From Acetobacteraceae bacterium (GTDB lineage Bacteria > Pseudomonadota > Alphaproteobacteria > Acetobacterales > Acetobacteraceae), in assembly GCA_031291795.1 (NCBI GenBank), contig JARLIJ010000343.1, forward strand, positions 1-48,236: 48,236 nucleotides of DNA. The letters run 5' to 3'. The stretch's first letter is position 1, and each line of letters begins with the position of its first letter. A program made the position numbers and the translations under genes. Below the pieces are notes generated by a model. The model saw only the letters and a program-made list of their open reading frames with translations. It had not been told where the DNA came from and searched no databases. This document shows positions 1 through 7,938 of this stretch, piece by piece.

Positions 1-1
1 C

Positions 2-1441
2 ACCGCCTCGGTCACCGAGAACCACGCCTACGCGATCTACGACACGCTGTTCGCGTGCAATTCGAAGCTGGAAGCCAAGCCGCAGATGGCGGAGGGCTAC
101 ACCGTTTCCGACGACAAGCGCACCGTGCTGATCAAGCTGCGCGACGGCCTGAAATTCCATGACGGGGAGCCGGTGCGCGCGCAGGACTGCGCCCCTAGCC
201 TGGCGCGCTGGGCGGCCCGCGACACGCTGGGCCAGACGGTCGCGAAGTTCGTGGACGAGTGGGGCGTGCAGGACGACCGCACCGTGAAGGTGACGTTGAA
301 GTCGCCCTTCCCGCTGCTGATCGACGCGCTGGCGAAGCCCGCCGCCAACGAGCCGTTCATCATGCCGGAACGGGTGGCGAAGACCGACCCGATGCAGCAG
401 ATCAAGGACCATACCGGCTCCGGCCCGTTTCGTTTCATCGACAACGAGTTCGTTCCCGGCAGCAGCGCGGTCTACCAGAAGTTCGACGGCTACGCGCCGC
501 GCCAGGAAGCCCCGGACTGGGCGACCGGTGCCAAGGTCGCGCATTTCCAGCGCATCGAGTGGAAGATCATCCCCGACGCGTCCACCGCCTCCGCCGCGCT
601 GCAGAACGGGGAGGTCGATTGGTGGGAACAGGTGCAGGCCGACCTCGTCCCCCTGCTCAAGCGCAACAAGGACATCACGCTCGGGCTCGCCAATCCGACC
701 GGCTATAGCGGGGTGATGCGGTTCAACCATCTGAACCCGCCGTTCAACGACGTGCGCATCCGCCGCGCGGTGCTGACGGCGGCGAACCAGCAGGACTACA
801 TGGAGGCGGTCACCGGCAACGACGCCACCGCCTACAAGATCTGCAAGGCGCTGTTCCCGTGCGGCACGCCGTTCGGCACCGAGATCGGCGCGCCGTTCAT
901 GACGGGCGACCTGGAAGCCGGCAAGCGCATGCTGCACGAGGCCGGCTATGCGGGGGAGAAGGCGGTCATCATCAACCCGACCGACTTTGCCTCCATCGCG
1001 CCGTTCGGCGACGTCACCTACGACCTGCTGAAGAAGCTCGGCATGAACGTCGAACTTGCAGACACGGACTGGGGCACCGTCGTGCAGCGCCGCACCTCGC
1101 GCGAGTCGGTGGAGAAGGGCGGCTGGTCGATCTTCCACACGTGGTGGCCGTGCGATTCGATCCTCAATCCGGTGCTGAGCGCGATCCTGCGAGGGCAGGG
1201 GGACAAGGGCTGGTTCGGCTGGTTCAAGGACGACAAGATCGAGGCACTGACGAACGACTTCCTCACCGCACCGGATGAGGCGGCGCGCCGGAAGATCACC
1301 GACGCGATCCAGCTTGAGGCGTTCGAACAGGTGCCGACGGTGCCGCTGGGGCTGTTCTATATCCGCTCCGCTTACCGGTCGAACCTGAAGGGGATGCTGG
1401 AGAGCCCCGCGCCGTTCTTCTGGAACGTGCAGCGCGCGTAG
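2..1441 (+). CDS. ABC transporter substrate-binding protein, dipeptide/oligopeptide type (SBP_bac_5), 5' partial
   Basis: The reading frame is open from the window edge, so the signal peptide and first part are missing; 479 residues remain. The visible text (YDTLF, then LRDGLKFHDGEPV, then the GSGPFRF motif and a C-terminal stretch ending in WNVQRA) is typical of periplasmic binding proteins of the SBP_bac_5 family. These deliver peptides, opines or similar solutes to an ABC importer. No permease or ATPase gene follows; the next gene is an unrelated DNA repair gene, so partners would lie upstream of the window. The solute cannot be named from sequence. Confidence 0.9.
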   Translation, partial: TASVTENHAYAIYDTLFACNSKLEAKPQMAEGYTVSDDKRTVLIKLRDGLKFHDGEPVRAQDCAPSLARWAARDTLGQTVAKFVDEWGVQDDRTVKVTLKSPFPLLIDALAKPAANEPFIMPERVAKTDPMQQIKDHTGSGPFRFIDNEFVPGSSAVYQKFDGYAPRQEAPDWATGAKVAHFQRIEWKIIPDASTASAALQNGEVDWWEQVQADLVPLLKRNKDITLGLANPTGYSGVMRFNHLNPPFNDVRIRRAVLTAANQQDYMEAVTGNDATAYKICKALFPCGTPFGTEIGAPFMTGDLEAGKRMLHEAGYAGEKAVIINPTDFASIAPFGDVTYDLLKKLGMNVELADTDWGTVVQRRTSRESVEKGGWSIFHTWWPCDSILNPVLSAILRGQGDKGWFGWFKDDKIEALTNDFLTAPDEAARRKITDAIQLEAFEQVPTVPLGLFYIRSAYRSNLKGMLESPAPFFWNVQRA

Positions 1442-1479
1442 CAGGAGGAAGCGCTGGACCTCTCGTACCATCGCCACCA

Positions 1480-1589
1480 ACCGTCATCCCCGGGCTTGCC
1501 GGACCTGTTCCAAGGGGGACCCACGTCTTTATGCCCCCCCAGCATCGCAAGAAGCCGTGGGTCCTCGCGCCAGGCGCGAGGATGACGGT
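1480..1589. repeat. Dispersed hairpin-type intergenic repeat
   Basis: The gap between two genes holds nested inverted repeats. ACCGTCATCC at 1480-1489 pairs with GGATGACGGT at 1580-1589, and GGACCCACG at 1517-1525 pairs with CGTGGGTCC at 1556-1564. The layout resembles the palindromic intergenic repeats (GTCATCCCC...GATGACGG) scattered through many alphaproteobacterial genomes. It could act as a terminator for the upstream gene, but no T-run was seen. Confidence 0.6.
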
Positions 1590-1627
1590 GGGACGGTGCC
1601 AGCCGCTTGCATCGTTCTGTCTCCGTT

Positions 1628-2188
1628 ATGACACAACGCTGCGCCTGGGCGACGGGTACCGATGCCGCGATGCAGGCCTACCACGACACCGAATGGGGCG
1701 TGCCGCACCACGACGATCGCGCGCTGTTCGAACTGCTGACGCTGGAAGGTGCCCAGGCCGGCCTGTCCTGGCGCACCGTGCTGGCGCGGCGCGACGCCTA
1801 CCGCATCGCCTACCACGGCTTCGATATCGACTGGGTCGCCGCGATGACCGACGCCTCGCTGGAGGCGCTGCTGGCGGATTCGCCGCTGATCCGCAACCGG
1901 CTGAAGATTTTTTCGGTGCGGGAGAATGCCCGCGTGGCGCAGGCCGTGATTGCGGACCATGGTAGCCTGGACGCCTATCTCTGGTCGTTCGTCGATGGCA
2001 CGTCCGTCGTAAACCGCTGGACTGCCAGCAGCCAGGTGCCCGCGACCACGCCGCTTTCCGAACGCATGAGCAAGACGTTGCGCAAGCGGGGGTTCCGCTT
2101 TGTGGGGTCGACGATATGCTATGCGTTCATGCAGGCCACCGGAATGGTCAACGACCACCTCGTGTCCTGCTTCCGTCACGATCCCTAA
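1628..2188 (+). CDS. tag: DNA-3-methyladenine glycosylase I (Tag)
   Basis: This 186-residue protein matches the length of E. coli Tag (187). It removes 3-methyladenine from alkylated DNA as the first step of base excision repair. The N-terminus shows RCAWA (Cys5) and YHDTEWG (His19). The C-terminus shows NDHLVSCF, giving the His and Cys that complete the structural zinc site of Tag proteins. LEGAQAGLSW corresponds to the region with the base-recognising Glu. I chose the ATG at 1628 because it puts the Cys at residue 5 as in known Tag proteins; an in-frame ATG at 1607 would add seven residues. It stands 15 bases before the next gene and may be co-transcribed with it. Confidence 0.95.
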   Translation: MTQRCAWATGTDAAMQAYHDTEWGVPHHDDRALFELLTLEGAQAGLSWRTVLARRDAYRIAYHGFDIDWVAAMTDASLEALLADSPLIRNRLKIFSVRENARVAQAVIADHGSLDAYLWSFVDGTSVVNRWTASSQVPATTPLSERMSKTLRKRGFRFVGSTICYAFMQATGMVNDHLVSCFRHDP

Positions 2189-2202
2189 CCCAGGAGCCTG
2201 CT

Positions 2203-3621
2203 ATGCAGAACACCGAGGAAATCTGGCGCCTGGTCGACGCGCGGCAGGACGACTTCATCGCGCTCTCCGACCGCGTCTGGGAAACCCCCGAGCTGTGCTA
2301 CGGGGAGTTTGCGTCGTGTGCCGAACATACCGCGATGCTCGAGCAGCAGGGCTTCCGCGTCACCCGCGACGTCGCCGGCATTCCCACCGCCGTGATGGGG
2401 GAGGCCGGGGAGGGCGGGCCGGTCATTGCGATCCTCGGTGAATACGATGCGCTGCCGGGCCTGTCGCAGGAAGCCGGCGTGGCCGAACCCCGCCCGCTGC
2501 CGGGGGCCGGCTACGGCCATGGCTGCGGCCACAACCTGCTGGGGTCCGCCTCCCTGCTCGCCGCGACCGCGGTGAAGGACTACCTGGCGAAGAACGGCAT
2601 CAAGGGCCGCGTGCGCTATTACGGCTGCCCGGCCGAGGAAGGCGGCGCCGCGAAGGGCTTCATGGTCCGCGCCGGCGCGTTCTCCGACGTCGATATCGCG
2701 ATCTCCTGGCACCCGTCCTCGTTCTCCGGCGTGAACGAGCCGATCTCGCTGGCCAACACGCGCATCGATTTCGCGTTCGCCGGCCGCGCCTCGCACGCCG
2801 CGGCGGCGCCGCATCTCGGGCGGTCCGCGCTCGATGCGGTGGAGCTGATGAATGTCGGCGTGAACTACATGCGCGAGCACATGCCGTCCGATGCGCGGGT
2901 GCATTACGCGATGCTGGATGCCGGCGGGATCGCACCGAACGTGGTGCAGGCCTTCGCCAAGGTCCGCTATTTGATCCGCGCCCGCAACCTGCCGGAACTG
3001 ACGCGGCTGATCGAGCGGGTGCGCAAGATCGCCGACGGTGCCGCGCTGATGACGGAAACCACTGTGCAGGCCTCGGTGGTCAGCGCCGTGTCCAACCTGC
3101 TGGGCAACGGCCCGCTGGAAAAGGCGATGTTCGAGAACTTCGCCCGCCTCGGCGCGCCGCCGTTCGATGACGCCGACCGCGCCGCCGCCCGCGCATTCCA
3201 GGCGACGCTGAGCGAGGAGGACGTCGAAAGCTCGTTCCGCCGCGCCGGCATGCCCTATCGCGCGGACGTGCCGCTGTGCGACGCGATCGTGCCGCTGGAT
3301 GCCAAGACCGCGCCGATGGTGGGCTCCACCGATGTCGGCGACGTCAGTTGGGCGGTGCCGACCGTGCAGGCGCGCGGTGCGACCTATGCGATCGGGACGC
3401 CGGGCCATTCCTGGCAGCTCACCGGCCAGGGCAAGATGCCGGCTGCGCACAAGGGCCTGGTGCATGTGGCGAAGGTGATGGCCGGCACGGCGCTCGATGC
3501 GATCCAGGATGAGGTGCTGCTGGCCCGTGCCAAGGCGGACCACCAGGCGAAGCTCGCCCGCTCGCCGTATGTCTGCCCGCTGCCGGAGGACCTGCAGCCG
3601 CCGATCAAGATGTCGGCGTAG
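2203..3621 (+). CDS. M20-family amidohydrolase, AbgB-like
   Basis: This 472-residue cytoplasmic metal-dependent hydrolase resembles the p-aminobenzoyl-glutamate hydrolase subunit B (AbgB) branch of the M20 peptidases. Metal-site text is visible: GYGHGCGHNLLG near residue 105, PAEEGG near residue 145, and SWHPSS further on. A dimerisation insert follows (RASHAAAAPHLGRSALDA). The start at 2203 has a clear CAGGAG ribosome site at 2191-2196. The true substrate in this branch is usually an amide of an amino acid and cannot be fixed here. No AbgA or AbgT partner is adjacent. Confidence 0.85.
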   Translation: MQNTEEIWRLVDARQDDFIALSDRVWETPELCYGEFASCAEHTAMLEQQGFRVTRDVAGIPTAVMGEAGEGGPVIAILGEYDALPGLSQEAGVAEPRPLPGAGYGHGCGHNLLGSASLLAATAVKDYLAKNGIKGRVRYYGCPAEEGGAAKGFMVRAGAFSDVDIAISWHPSSFSGVNEPISLANTRIDFAFAGRASHAAAAPHLGRSALDAVELMNVGVNYMREHMPSDARVHYAMLDAGGIAPNVVQAFAKVRYLIRARNLPELTRLIERVRKIADGAALMTETTVQASVVSAVSNLLGNGPLEKAMFENFARLGAPPFDDADRAAARAFQATLSEEDVESSFRRAGMPYRADVPLCDAIVPLDAKTAPMVGSTDVGDVSWAVPTVQARGATYAIGTPGHSWQLTGQGKMPAAHKGLVHVAKVMAGTALDAIQDEVLLARAKADHQAKLARSPYVCPLPEDLQPPIKMSA

Positions 3622-3674
3622 CGGGCTTTCTATCCGCAGCGGCGCACGCCTCTCTCATCATGACCGGGGCAAAC

Positions 3675-3714
3675 CCGGCATGACGAGAGAAGAGCCGGCA
3701 TGACGAGAGAAGAG
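3675..3714. repeat. Exact 20-base tandem duplication
   Basis: The 20-mer CCGGCATGACGAGAGAAGAG occurs at 3675-3694 and again at 3695-3714, head to tail. It sits in the 170-base gap after the amidohydrolase. The bases just before it (catgaccgggg...cccggcatgac, 3659-3684) form an imperfect hairpin, so this is probably a small intergenic repeat with one duplicated arm. Confidence 0.8.
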
Positions 3715-3791
3715 AGAGTGCCGCTGCTGACACGACGCTGTCAGCAGCTCCGGCGTATCATGCTTCCCTGCCCGAACGGATGAGGACGCCG

Positions 3792-4211
3792 ATGCTCGAA
3801 CTGACGGATGCGCCTGGTGCCGCGGACGAAGCCGTCATCGAGGACGGTCTCGCTGCGTTCAATGAAGCTGCCGCCGGCTACCGCGACTCGCGCCCGCTGG
3901 CCGTCCTCGCCCGCGATCCCGCAACCGGCCAGACCATCGGCGGCCTGTCCGGGCGTACCTCGTTCGGCCTGCTGTTCGTCGACCTGGTCTTCCTGCCGGA
4001 CACGCTGCGCGGCCAGGGAGTCGGCAGCCAAGCCCTGGCGATGATGGAAGCCGAGGCGATCCGACGCGGCTGCAAGGCCGGCTTCCTGTTGACGATCACC
4101 TTCCAGGCACCGGAGTTCTATGCACGCCACGGCTGGGAAGAGTTCGGCCGCATCGCCTGCGACCCGCCCGGCACTGCCCGCGTGTTCATGCGCAAGACGC
4201 TGCAGGCCTGA
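3792..4211 (+). CDS. GNAT family N-acetyltransferase
   Basis: This 139-residue protein has the GNAT fold signature. VDLVFLPDTLRGQGVGSQAL carries the acetyl-CoA pyrophosphate loop (R-G-Q-G-V-G), and APEFYARHGWEEFG is the usual C-terminal motif. It is expected to acetylate a small molecule or a protein amine in the cytoplasm, with substrate unknown. Two in-frame ATGs exist, at 3780 and 3792. I prefer 3792 because GAGGA sits five to six bases in front of it, and nothing similar precedes 3780. It appears monocistronic. Confidence 0.85.
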   Translation: MLELTDAPGAADEAVIEDGLAAFNEAAAGYRDSRPLAVLARDPATGQTIGGLSGRTSFGLLFVDLVFLPDTLRGQGVGSQALAMMEAEAIRRGCKAGFLLTITFQAPEFYARHGWEEFGRIACDPPGTARVFMRKTLQA

Positions 4212-4299
4212 CCCTGCCGATCAATACTCCGCGAAGGCGTTGACCCACGCGCGGCACCCGCGCGACATATCGCTCTCTCGCAACAACAGCGCGGCATCA

Positions 4300-4863
4300 A
4301 TGCGGTATGTGCTCGCTTTCCTGGCCCTGTTCGTCTCCGTTCCAGCCTGGAGTTACGACGACCTCGTGCTCCCGACGGTCGATTTTGACGCGACTGCGGT
4401 GCATCAGGCGGGTGCGGTCGAAACCAGGGAACGCATCCGCTATACCCACGGCAAGCTGCGCATCGAGCGCGGGGACGGCTTCGCGACCACCATCCTCGAT
4501 CTGACGACGCAGACCGAATACATCCTGATGGCGAACAAGACCTACCTCGTGCTGCCGATGGACGACGAGTATTTCCGCCGCTTCATCGCCCGCACCGTCG
4601 CAATGAGCGGCGCCCACCCGCTCGGGCACGACCGGGTGGGCGGCATCCAGACCACCAAATACGCCTTCGGGGACGACGGTGCGCTAGAGGCGGCCGGCAC
4701 ATATTGGCTGTCGGGCGACGGGATCATGGTGCGCCGCGACTATGATGCCGGCGTCTATGGTGAAAACCTGCACCACCAGGAGCTGCTGACCGATATCAAG
4801 GTCGAGCCCCAGCCGGCGTCGCTGTTCGCCATCCCGGCAGGCTACAAAAAGGTGAAACAGTAG
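4300..4863 (+). CDS. Secreted protein of unknown function
   Basis: This 187-residue protein begins with a plausible signal peptide (MRYVLAFLALFVSVPAWS, cleavage near residue 18). The rest is beta-rich, with repeated outward-facing phrases (IRYTHGKLRIERG, TTILDLTTQTEYILM, KTYLVLPM). This resembles periplasmic or lipoprotein-carrier-like DUF4412 proteins, but I cannot assign it to that family with certainty. The start at 4300 was chosen for the signal peptide; a longer frame upstream lacks protein-like sequence. Confidence 0.65.
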   Translation: MRYVLAFLALFVSVPAWSYDDLVLPTVDFDATAVHQAGAVETRERIRYTHGKLRIERGDGFATTILDLTTQTEYILMANKTYLVLPMDDEYFRRFIARTVAMSGAHPLGHDRVGGIQTTKYAFGDDGALEAAGTYWLSGDGIMVRRDYDAGVYGENLHHQELLTDIKVEPQPASLFAIPAGYKKVKQ

Positions 4864-4865
4864 CG

Positions 4866-4885
4866 GGGGGCGGAAGCGTGCCCCC
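4866..4885. terminator. Possible bidirectional terminator between convergent genes
   Basis: GGGGGC at 4866-4871 pairs with GCCCCC at 4880-4885 around an 8-base loop, in the 28-base gap between two genes that run towards each other. There is no T-run, so the call rests on the stem and position only. Confidence 0.35.
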
Positions 4886-4891
4886 AATGCG

Positions 4892-5686
4892 TCATGGCCG
4901 CGGCGGAACGTCCAGTCGCACCACGATCCCTTCCAGCTCCGGCCTGGGGGCCGGATAGCGCTGCATGACCAGCGGATCGTGGCCCGGCACGATGTGCTGC
5001 GGCGTCGGGGCGTGGGCGCGCAGCGTGTCGAACGCGTCCAGCATCTCGCCGATATGCAGCGCGGTGGTGAACGGGCGGTAGGTCTCCATGTTCTCGTAGA
5101 AATGCGTGACGTCGGAGGCCAGCACCACCTTGCCGCGTGCCGTCTCCACGCAGACGAATTGCAGCCCCGCCGAGTGGCCGCCGGTCGGGTGGATGGTGAT
5201 CCCCGGCAGCACCTGCGCCGGCCCGTTGTAGTAGATCACCCGCCCGTCGAAGTTCAGCCGCACGATGCCGCACACGTCGTCCGGCTCAAAGCTCTTCGCG
5301 AGCTGGCGGTGGCGCATGTAGCGGCCGACGGCGTAGTGGATCTCCGGCTCCTGCAGGTGGAACCGCGCGGTCGGGAATTTGTGGAAGTTCCCGACATGGT
5401 CGTAGTGCATGTGGGTCAGGATGACGTCCTGCACCTGCGCCGGATCAACGCCGATCAGTGCCAGCGAGTCGATCGGGTCGCGTTCCAGCGTGCGGCCGCG
5501 CTTGCCGCCGCTCTCCGCGGTGAAGCCTATATCGATCACCACTGCGCGGTCGGCGTTCTTCGCGACCCATACGAAGTAGTCCATCGGCATCGGTCCGTCG
5601 TGCGGATCGCCGCCGATGAAGTGCTCGTGCCGGTTCGCCTGGCGGGTGGCGTAGCGTAGTGCATAGAGCTCGTATGTGTCGGTCAT
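4892..5686 (-). CDS. Metallo-beta-lactamase-fold hydrolase, N-acyl homoserine lactonase family
   Basis: This 264-residue protein carries the HxHxDH zinc motif as HMHYDH (His92, His94, Asp96, His97). A bridging Asp lies in LASDVTHFYEN and a distal His in IVPGHDP. The layout matches AHL-lactonase-like proteins. The FYEN-containing branch is often annotated as lactonase, but quorum-signal activity is unproven for most members. A GGGAGGA ribosome site lies just upstream of the start. It follows the binding-protein gene at 5791-7020 by 104 bases on the same strand and could share its transcript. In that case it might act on the imported compound. Confidence 0.85.
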   Translation of the reverse strand: MTDTYELYALRYATRQANRHEHFIGGDPHDGPMPMDYFVWVAKNADRAVVIDIGFTAESGGKRGRTLERDPIDSLALIGVDPAQVQDVILTHMHYDHVGNFHKFPTARFHLQEPEIHYAVGRYMRHRQLAKSFEPDDVCGIVRLNFDGRVIYYNGPAQVLPGITIHPTGGHSAGLQFVCVETARGKVVLASDVTHFYENMETYRPFTTALHIGEMLDAFDTLRAHAPTPQHIVPGHDPLVMQRYPAPRPELEGIVVRLDVPPRP

Positions 5687-5790
5687 CGGACAGTCCTCCC
5701 TGCCGCGATCGAACCCGCCGGCACGCGCCGGGTCAACGGGTCGAGCACGTGCCGCTCAGCGTGTCACCGGTTCCGGTACTGCCGGACCAG

Positions 5791-7020
5791 TCAGGCCTTG
5801 ACCATGGGACACCCGCCCTCGCTCTCGGGACGGAAGGCCTGTTCGGCTGGCGTGGTGGCCAAATGGCGGTAGTAGTCCCACGGATATTTTGACTCGGCGG
5901 GATCCTTCACCTCGAACAAATACATGTCGTGGATCTTGCGGCCATCCTGCCGGATGCGGCCCTTGCCGAAGATCGGATCGTCGGTCGGGATGGTCTTCAT
6001 CGTCGCAACCGTGGCGCGGCCATCGGCGCGGGCGGCATCGATGCCCATTGCGAGGACGGTCTTCAGGTAATGCATCGTCGCGGAATACACCCCGGCCTGG
6101 GTGGAGGCGGGCATGAAGCCCTTCATCTCGGGAGCGTAGCGCTTCGCGAACCCGCGGGTCCCGTCGTTCATGTCCCAGTAATAGCAGTCGGTCAGCACCA
6201 GTCCCTTGGCGACGGGAAGCCCGATCGCGTGCACCTGGGGAATATGGAACAGCGTGGCGGCGATCTTCATGCCGCTGCCGGTCAGGCCGAACTCCGCCGC
6301 CTGCTTGATCGTGTTGCCGGCGTCGGCGCCGGCGTTGGTCAGGCCCAGCACCTTGGCGCCGCTTGCCTGTGCCTGCAGCAGGAAGGACGAGAAATCGGTC
6401 GTGCCGGGAACCGGGTGGCGGGCGACGCCGAGCACTTTGCCGCCCATTTTCTCCACCATCGCGCGGGCGTCGGTGGTGAGGGCATTGCCCATCGCATAGT
6501 CGGCCTGGATGAAGAACCAGCTATCGCCGCCGCGCTGCATCATGGCGCGCGCGGTAGAACTGGCGAACGACCAGGAATCGTAGACCCAGTGCACGTGGTT
6601 CGGCCCGCAGGCTTTGCCGGTCAGGTCCGACGTCGCCGGCCCGGTCAGCATCAGCACCTTGTTGCGCTGTTCGGCGATGGTGCGCACCGCCAGCGCGCCG
6701 GCCGAAAACGGGATATCGAAGATCGCATCGACGCCCTCGCGGTCGTACCAGGCGCCGGCCAGGCTGACATAAGTGTCGGTCTTCGTGCCCGCATCCGCCG
6801 TCATCAGCTCGACCGTCAGTTCGGGATGCTCACGGGTGAAATCGGTGATGGCAAGCTTGGCCGCGACCACCGACCCGAGGCCGGCATCCTCGGAATAGGG
6901 CCCGCTCATGTCGGTGAGGATGCCAAGTCGGATCGCCTGGGCGCCGAGACCCTTGCGTGGACGTAGCGCCATGGCGGCGCCGCCGCCCAGAATCGCGGCA
7001 CGGCGAGGCAGTCGGATCAT
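5791..7020 (-). CDS. ABC transporter substrate-binding protein, branched-chain amino acid type (Peripla_BP_6)
   Basis: This 409-residue protein starts with a basic signal region (MIRLPRRAAILGGGAAMAL), possibly Tat-like. It continues with IRLGILTDMSGPYSEDAG, the classic opening of the LivK/amide-binding family. The solute may be an amide, aromatic acid or similar compound. No permease or ATPase gene is nearby, so it is an orphan binding protein. The ribosome site AAGGAGG is strong but lies inside an RNA hairpin described separately. Confidence 0.9.
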   Translation of the reverse strand: MIRLPRRAAILGGGAAMALRPRKGLGAQAIRLGILTDMSGPYSEDAGLGSVVAAKLAITDFTREHPELTVELMTADAGTKTDTYVSLAGAWYDREGVDAIFDIPFSAGALAVRTIAEQRNKVLMLTGPATSDLTGKACGPNHVHWVYDSWSFASSTARAMMQRGGDSWFFIQADYAMGNALTTDARAMVEKMGGKVLGVARHPVPGTTDFSSFLLQAQASGAKVLGLTNAGADAGNTIKQAAEFGLTGSGMKIAATLFHIPQVHAIGLPVAKGLVLTDCYYWDMNDGTRGFAKRYAPEMKGFMPASTQAGVYSATMHYLKTVLAMGIDAARADGRATVATMKTIPTDDPIFGKGRIRQDGRKIHDMYLFEVKDPAESKYPWDYYRHLATTPAEQAFRPESEGGCPMVKA

Positions 7021-7021
7021 T

Positions 7022-7049
7022 GTCGGTTTCCTCCTTTTGAGGAACCGAC
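7022..7049 (-). promoter_or_regulatory. RNA hairpin enclosing the ribosome site of the LivK-type gene
   Basis: Read on the minus strand, GTCGGTTCCTC (7049-7039) pairs with GAGGAAACCGAC (7033-7022). That gives 11 pairs, one bulged A and the 5-base loop AAAAG. The AAGGAGG Shine-Dalgarno spans the loop and the 3' arm, and the stem ends one base before the ATG at 7020. Such a stem would hide the ribosome site. This suggests thermal, ligand or protein control of translation, or alternatively a DNA operator. Confidence 0.6.
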
Positions 7050-7095
7050 AATACGTGCGCGATCCCGGCCCGCCAATGCGGGCGCGGCGCTCCGC

Positions 7096-7797
7096 TTAGT
7101 GGCGCATCTCGCAGGCCAGGTCGCGCAACGAGGCACGGTTGAGCAGCCTGAAACCGGAGCGGGATACATAGATGGTGCCGTCCCGCTTCAGCAAGGCCAA
7201 CACCCGGCAGACGGTTTCCACCGTCAGGCCCAGGTGGTCGGCAATGTCGGTGCGGCTCATCGGCAATTCCAGCATGCCGTTGCTGCTGGCGGCATGGCGG
7301 CGGTCCATTTCCAGGATGAAGGAGGCGAGGCGTTCGGTGGCCGTCTTGCGGCCCAGCAGCACCATGCGCTCGTAGGCCGCACGGAGGTGGGTCAAGGCCA
7401 GTTCGCGCAGCCGGCGACCCAGCGCGGGATGGCTTTCCGCCAGGGCTTCGACCATGCGGCGCGGGTAGCGGCGCAGCATTACCTCGGTAACCGCTTCGGC
7501 GGCGAAGGCGTGGGTGCCAAGGTCGTCCAGGCCGAACAGGTCGCCCGCCAGCAGGAATTCGCCGACCTGGCGCCGGCCATCCTCCATCAGCCGCACGGTG
7601 CGGACGCAGCCGCTCAGGACGCGGTAGCAGTATTCGGCGTCAGCATCCTCGGCATGAATTTCATGATCGCGTACCAGCCGCACCGTTGTGCCGAATTGCT
7701 CCAGCAGGTCCAATGCATCGGGGTTTGCTGCCCGCTGCGGGGCGACCCGTGCGACGTGGCTCATGGTCACTTGCGACGCCTGCGTCGAAATCTGCAT
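7096..7797 (-). CDS. fixK: Crp/Fnr-family transcription regulator, FixK-like
   Basis: This 233-residue protein has a cAMP-binding-like beta barrel (about residues 35-115), a dimer helix, and a C-terminal helix-turn-helix. The recognition helix reads GLTVETVCR (Glu194, Cys197, Arg198). The E-x-x-S/C-R pattern is that of regulators reading TTGAT-N4-ATCAA boxes, and FixK2-type proteins carry Cys where FNR has Ser. The N-terminal cysteine cluster of FNR is absent, so it should not bind an Fe-S cluster itself; oxygen control would come through FixLJ. The start at 7797 was chosen because the longer frame upstream has no protein-like content. It is divergent from the FixJ-like gene. Confidence 0.85.
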   Translation of the reverse strand: MQISTQASQVTMSHVARVAPQRAANPDALDLLEQFGTTVRLVRDHEIHAEDADAEYCYRVLSGCVRTVRLMEDGRRQVGEFLLAGDLFGLDDLGTHAFAAEAVTEVMLRRYPRRMVEALAESHPALGRRLRELALTHLRAAYERMVLLGRKTATERLASFILEMDRRHAASSNGMLELPMSRTDIADHLGLTVETVCRVLALLKRDGTIYVSRSGFRLLNRASLRDLACEMRH

Positions 7798-7877
7798 ATC
7801 CCTGCACTCCCTCTCGGTTGCACTTGCGGCGAGGTCAGGTCTAGCGGTGGAGCAGGGGCGCCGAAATTCGGTATCGG

Positions 7878-7895
7878 ACGTACGGATTAGTACGT
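7878..7895. promoter_or_regulatory. Perfect palindrome in the fixK/fixJ divergent promoter region
   Basis: ACGTAC (7878-7883) and GTACGT (7890-7895) form a perfect 6+6 inverted repeat with a 6-base spacer. It lies 43 bases before the FixJ-like start and about 80 bases before the FixK-like start. Its shape fits an operator for a dimeric regulator. FixJ acting on fixK and on its own gene is the natural candidate, but that is inference. Confidence 0.45.
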
Positions 7896-7938
7896 ATATG
7901 AGGGGCGGTATCGACGCACGGTGGGCGAATAGCGCGCA

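Noticed and set aside
4892-5686. Firm assignment of the metallo-hydrolase as a quorum-quenching lactonase
   Set aside because: The zinc motif is clear, but this branch is broad and no luxI/luxR-type gene is nearby, so only the family name is given.
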